Source: CAVSQX01 sp963730225
GTDB lineage: Bacteria > Planctomycetota > Phycisphaerae > Tepidisphaerales > Tepidisphaeraceae
Length of the DNA stretch: 64,000 bases
Direction of reading: 5' to 3'
Assembly (NCBI GenBank): GCA_963730225.1
Contig: CAVSQX010000002.1
Coordinates: 248,001 to 312,000, forward strand
A model generated the notes under the pieces. The model did no database searches. It was not told where the DNA came from and was given only the letters and a program-made list of their open reading frames with translations. Made by a program: the position numbers and the translations under genes. Positions 61,468 to 64,000 of the stretch are shown piece after piece. The first letter of the stretch is position 1; each line of letters starts with the position of its first letter.

Positions 61468-63063
61468 AAGCTCCCATCCATTGCCGCTTCGATACTTCTC
61501 TGTCTCGCGTTCACCGCTTCAACCCAAGCCCAGGTCAGTTCCCAGGATTTCGGCTCGCTCCCCGACAACACCGCCGTACGCCTTTTCACGATTACCAACA
61601 AAACCGGCTCCTCCGTGCAAATCATGACGTATGGCGCTACCGTCGTTTCCCTCAAGATGCCCGATCGTGCCGGGCAGTTGGCAGATATCGTTCTCGGGTT
61701 CGACAACCTTCACGGCTATCTGGGCAACAACCCATACTTCGGCGCAACCGTCGGTCGCTATGCCAACCGAATCCACGGCGCGAAATTTTCCCTCGACGGC
61801 GTCCAGTACAATCTCACCCCCAACGCCCAGGGCAACACGCTGCACGGCGGCCGACGCGGTTTCGACAAAGTGGTCTGGTCCCCGGCCACGATCGATGCAC
61901 GAACCGTCGAATTCACCTATGTCAGCCGCGACGGCGAAGAAGGCTTCCCGGGCAACCTCACCGTTCACGCACGGTATTCACTCAGCGATGCGAACGAGCT
62001 GACGATCGATTATTCCGCCACCACCGACAAACTCACCATCGTGAACCTCACGAATCATTCGTATTTCAATCTCGCCGGCGCGGGCAACGGCGATGTTCTG
62101 AATCACCTGCTTACTATCTACGCCGACCAATACACACCCACCGACGACCAGTTGATCCCCACCGGCCGCTTCGCCGACGTCGCCGGAACACCATTTGATT
62201 TTCGACAGCCGCACAAAATCGGCCAGCGAATCGACGCCGACAATCCTCAGCTTCGTTTTGGCAACGGCTACGATGAAAACTTCGTCCTCACCCAAAAAGA
62301 CGGCCTTCATCCCGCCGCCGTCGCCTATGAACCGGTATCCGGCCGCGTGCTGGAACTTTCGACCACCGAGCCCGGACTTCAGCTCTACTCCGCCAACGGC
62401 CTGGACGGCTCGATCATCGGCAAAGACGGCAGATCGTATCCGCAGCACGGGGCCTTCTGTCTGGAGCCGGGCCATTTTCCCGATTCCCCCAACCATCCGG
62501 AATTTCCCAGCACGGAGCTGGCGCCCGGACAAGTCTACCATAGCACCATCGTCTACAAATTCAGCACTCGGCCCTCATCCGGAATCGATCTATCAACAGG
62601 TTGGACAGCTCTTCAGGAAGGGCAAGCCATCGGAACCATCGACCCTGACGCCAGGCAACCTGCCAATTCACACCCGCACATTCTTGAGATCGCGGTTACC
62701 AAAACCGCCGACCCCGGCCAAGGCCGTGCCGGCGCAACGAGCGACGTTCACTTCGCCGTGAAGGAAAACGAATGGTACGATATCACGTTCACGGCGGTAA
62801 CGGCACGTGCATCGGTAGGCCTGGTCTTTTCCCTGGAAACGTCCGATGGAAGCGTGTTAGCCCGCACCACGCTTCCCGAAATCGGCGGTCGCCCGCGACG
62901 ACCCTTTGCCCCACCGTCTACGTCTCCGGCGCAATGGCGTAGCTACCTTGTTGGCCTCCACGCCCGCGGCTCCGATTCTGCCGCCCACCTGGTCATCACC
63001 CCCATCGAACCTACGGACATTTGGCTTGATAGTCTCACCCTCACACCCCGCCAGGCGGAATAG
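61468..63063 (+). CDS. Secreted aldose 1-epimerase fused to a C-terminal beta-sandwich
   Basis: 531 residues from the ATG at 61468; signal peptide ends about residue 22 (TQAQVSS). The GalM domain (about 30-368) has the catalytic His127 in NTLHGGRRGFDK, His198 in NHSYFNLAG and base Glu334 in FCLEPGHFPDSPNHPEFPS, so it should interconvert alpha and beta sugar anomers in the periplasm. Residues about 380-531 form an extra domain (HPHILEIAVTKTADPGQG, FAVKENEWYDITFTAVTA, DIWLDSLTLTPR) resembling CBM4/9-type carbohydrate-binding modules. Four bases precede the GH43 start, so the two genes are one unit. Confidence 0.88.
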   Translation, partial: KLPSIAASILLCLAFTASTQAQVSSQDFGSLPDNTAVRLFTITNKTGSSVQIMTYGATVVSLKMPDRAGQLADIVLGFDNLHGYLGNNPYFGATVGRYANRIHGAKFSLDGVQYNLTPNAQGNTLHGGRRGFDKVVWSPATIDARTVEFTYVSRDGEEGFPGNLTVHARYSLSDANELTIDYSATTDKLTIVNLTNHSYFNLAGAGNGDVLNHLLTIYADQYTPTDDQLIPTGRFADVAGTPFDFRQPHKIGQRIDADNPQLRFGNGYDENFVLTQKDGLHPAAVAYEPVSGRVLELSTTEPGLQLYSANGLDGSIIGKDGRSYPQHGAFCLEPGHFPDSPNHPEFPSTELAPGQVYHSTIVYKFSTRPSSGIDLSTGWTALQEGQAIGTIDPDARQPANSHPHILEIAVTKTADPGQGRAGATSDVHFAVKENEWYDITFTAVTARASVGLVFSLETSDGSVLARTTLPEIGGRPRRPFAPPSTSPAQWRSYLVGLHARGSDSAAHLVITPIEPTDIWLDSLTLTPRQAE

Positions 63064-63067
63064 TAAC

Positions 63068-64000
63068 ATGAGATTTCTCAGCGCGCTCATTCCGATTCTT
63101 GTTGCGGCCACTGCGGCGTCCGCGCAAACGGAACCCGCCGCCGATCCACGCCAAATCCTGACTCAGTTTGGCCGCCGCGAGATTTCCGTCCACGATCCAT
63201 CCGCGATCGTCAAGTGCGATAACACGTACTGGCTCTTCTTCACCGGCAACGGCGTTCCGTCAATTCATTCGACCGATCTGAATCACTGGACCCGAGGCCC
63301 CCGAGCGTTCGCAGCCGCGCCGGCGTGGGTTGCCCGGGCTGTTCCAGCCAATCGCAACGCCAACTTCTGGGCTCCGGATGTCATTCACATCGGCGATCGC
63401 TATTTGCTTTTCTATTCAGTATCCAGCTTCGGCAAGAACGTCTCGGCCATCGGCGTTGCGGCAAGCCCCACACTTGATCCTACCAACTCCAGCTACCATT
63501 GGACGGATGGCGGGCTGGTAGTGCAGTCGCACGAGGCGGATGACTTCAACTGCATCGACCCCAGCGCCTTCCACGACGCCGACGGCAAGCTCTGGCTGTC
63601 GTTCGGCAGTTTCTGGAGCGGAATCAAACTGATCGAACTGAACGCGGATACGGGTCTGCGCATCGCGCCCAATTCGCCGATGTACAATCTGGCGCACTGG
63701 GACGCGATCGAGGCGTCGTATCTCTACCATCATGATCGTTACTATTATCTCTTTGCCAGCTTCGGGATGTGCTGTCGCGGAGTCTACAGCACCTACAACA
63801 CCCGCGTCGGCCGGGCCGACAAAATCACCGGACCGTATCTCGACCGAACCGGGAAAGATATGCTTCTAGGCGGCGGGACGCTGGTGGCCAAAACCTACGG
63901 TCCCTTCATCGGCCCCGGACAGGCCGGCATCTTTGAGGAAGACGGCAAGTCCTGGTTTACCTGCCATTTTTACGACGGCACTGCGAATGGCCTGCCCGAG
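63068..64000 (+). CDS. Secreted GH43 arabinanase-like enzyme (runs off the window)
   Basis: 311 codons are present with no stop before the edge. The signal peptide ends near residue 19 (ATAASAQ). GH43 five-bladed propeller hallmarks are intact: base Asp43 in ISVHDPSAIV, Asp164 in CIDPSAF, and acid Glu215 in DAIEASYLYHHDRYYYLFAS, with NFWAPDVIHIGDRYLLFY. These match endo-1,5-alpha-L-arabinanases. With the upstream mutarotase it suggests breakdown of arabinan from plant pectin. Confidence 0.9.
   Translation, partial: MRFLSALIPILVAATAASAQTEPAADPRQILTQFGRREISVHDPSAIVKCDNTYWLFFTGNGVPSIHSTDLNHWTRGPRAFAAAPAWVARAVPANRNANFWAPDVIHIGDRYLLFYSVSSFGKNVSAIGVAASPTLDPTNSSYHWTDGGLVVQSHEADDFNCIDPSAFHDADGKLWLSFGSFWSGIKLIELNADTGLRIAPNSPMYNLAHWDAIEASYLYHHDRYYYLFASFGMCCRGVYSTYNTRVGRADKITGPYLDRTGKDMLLGGGTLVAKTYGPFIGPGQAGIFEEDGKSWFTCHFYDGTANGLPE

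Overview
The window is GC-rich bacterial chromosome that looks like a planctomycete, most likely class Phycisphaerae. The supporting marks are a LEPR-XLL-type surface protein (LEDRCLLS), two PEP-CTERM proteins, a Ser/Thr kinase with a TPR tail, a prepilin-like pseudopilin, a Minf_1886-family protein, a CLRCGYNLHGL zinc-ribbon membrane protein, and an Alternative Complex III plus caa3-type oxidase operon. The taxonomic call is inference from gene content. No rRNA, tRNA, CRISPR array, insertion sequence or prophage was recognised.

Layout. 1-11.5 kb: a broken PQQ-type sugar dehydrogenase, a zinc-ribbon membrane protein, a GT4 glycosyltransferase, an aldo/keto reductase, a dienelactone hydrolase, a DEAD-box helicase, the LEPR-XLL surface protein, a GT39-like membrane glycosyltransferase and an AIM24/TIGR00266 protein. 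11.5-13.1 kb: one membrane protein between two decayed fragments of a secreted protein. 13.1-26.0 kb: a single-direction respiratory operon, actABCDEF, a small membrane protein, sco, coxB (with fused haem c), coxA, coxC and coxD, behind a TTGACA-N16-TATCCT promoter. 26-36 kb: an oxidoreductase, the kinase, two PEP-CTERM proteins, a LacI-type regulator and a pseudopilin. 36-46.6 kb: glycogen metabolism (debranching enzyme, GT3-like synthase, GBE1-like branching enzyme) interleaved with a PilZ protein, a GT4 enzyme and a YqjD/YqjE-like membrane trio. 46.5-53 kb: ArfB, two CopD-like proteins, a BshB1-like deacetylase, TrmB, a tiny His-rich secreted protein, MoeA, a flippase-like protein and Minf_1886. 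53-64 kb: a TolC-like lipoprotein, an Amt-PanC-Lgt operon, DUF3891, a lipoprotein, MoaB, a barrel-like outer-membrane protein, and a secreted mutarotase-GH43 pair for arabinan-type sugars that runs off the window.

Three global features stand out. First, about a dozen reading-frame breaks fall inside otherwise well-conserved genes, including actA, actB and the helicase; they look like sequence errors more than biology and should be resolved before trusting any single protein. Second, many intergenic gaps hold different repeats, each built by iterating a short word (AATTGGC, GACAAGGTGA, CACGAA, CACGGAG, ACGAAATTCGAA, TGCAACA) and several arranged as long inverted repeats; a separate family of hairpins shares the flank GCTAAAC. 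Third, at least eight genes have a -10-like hexamer ending only 6-9 bases before the start codon, suggesting that leaderless transcription is common here.
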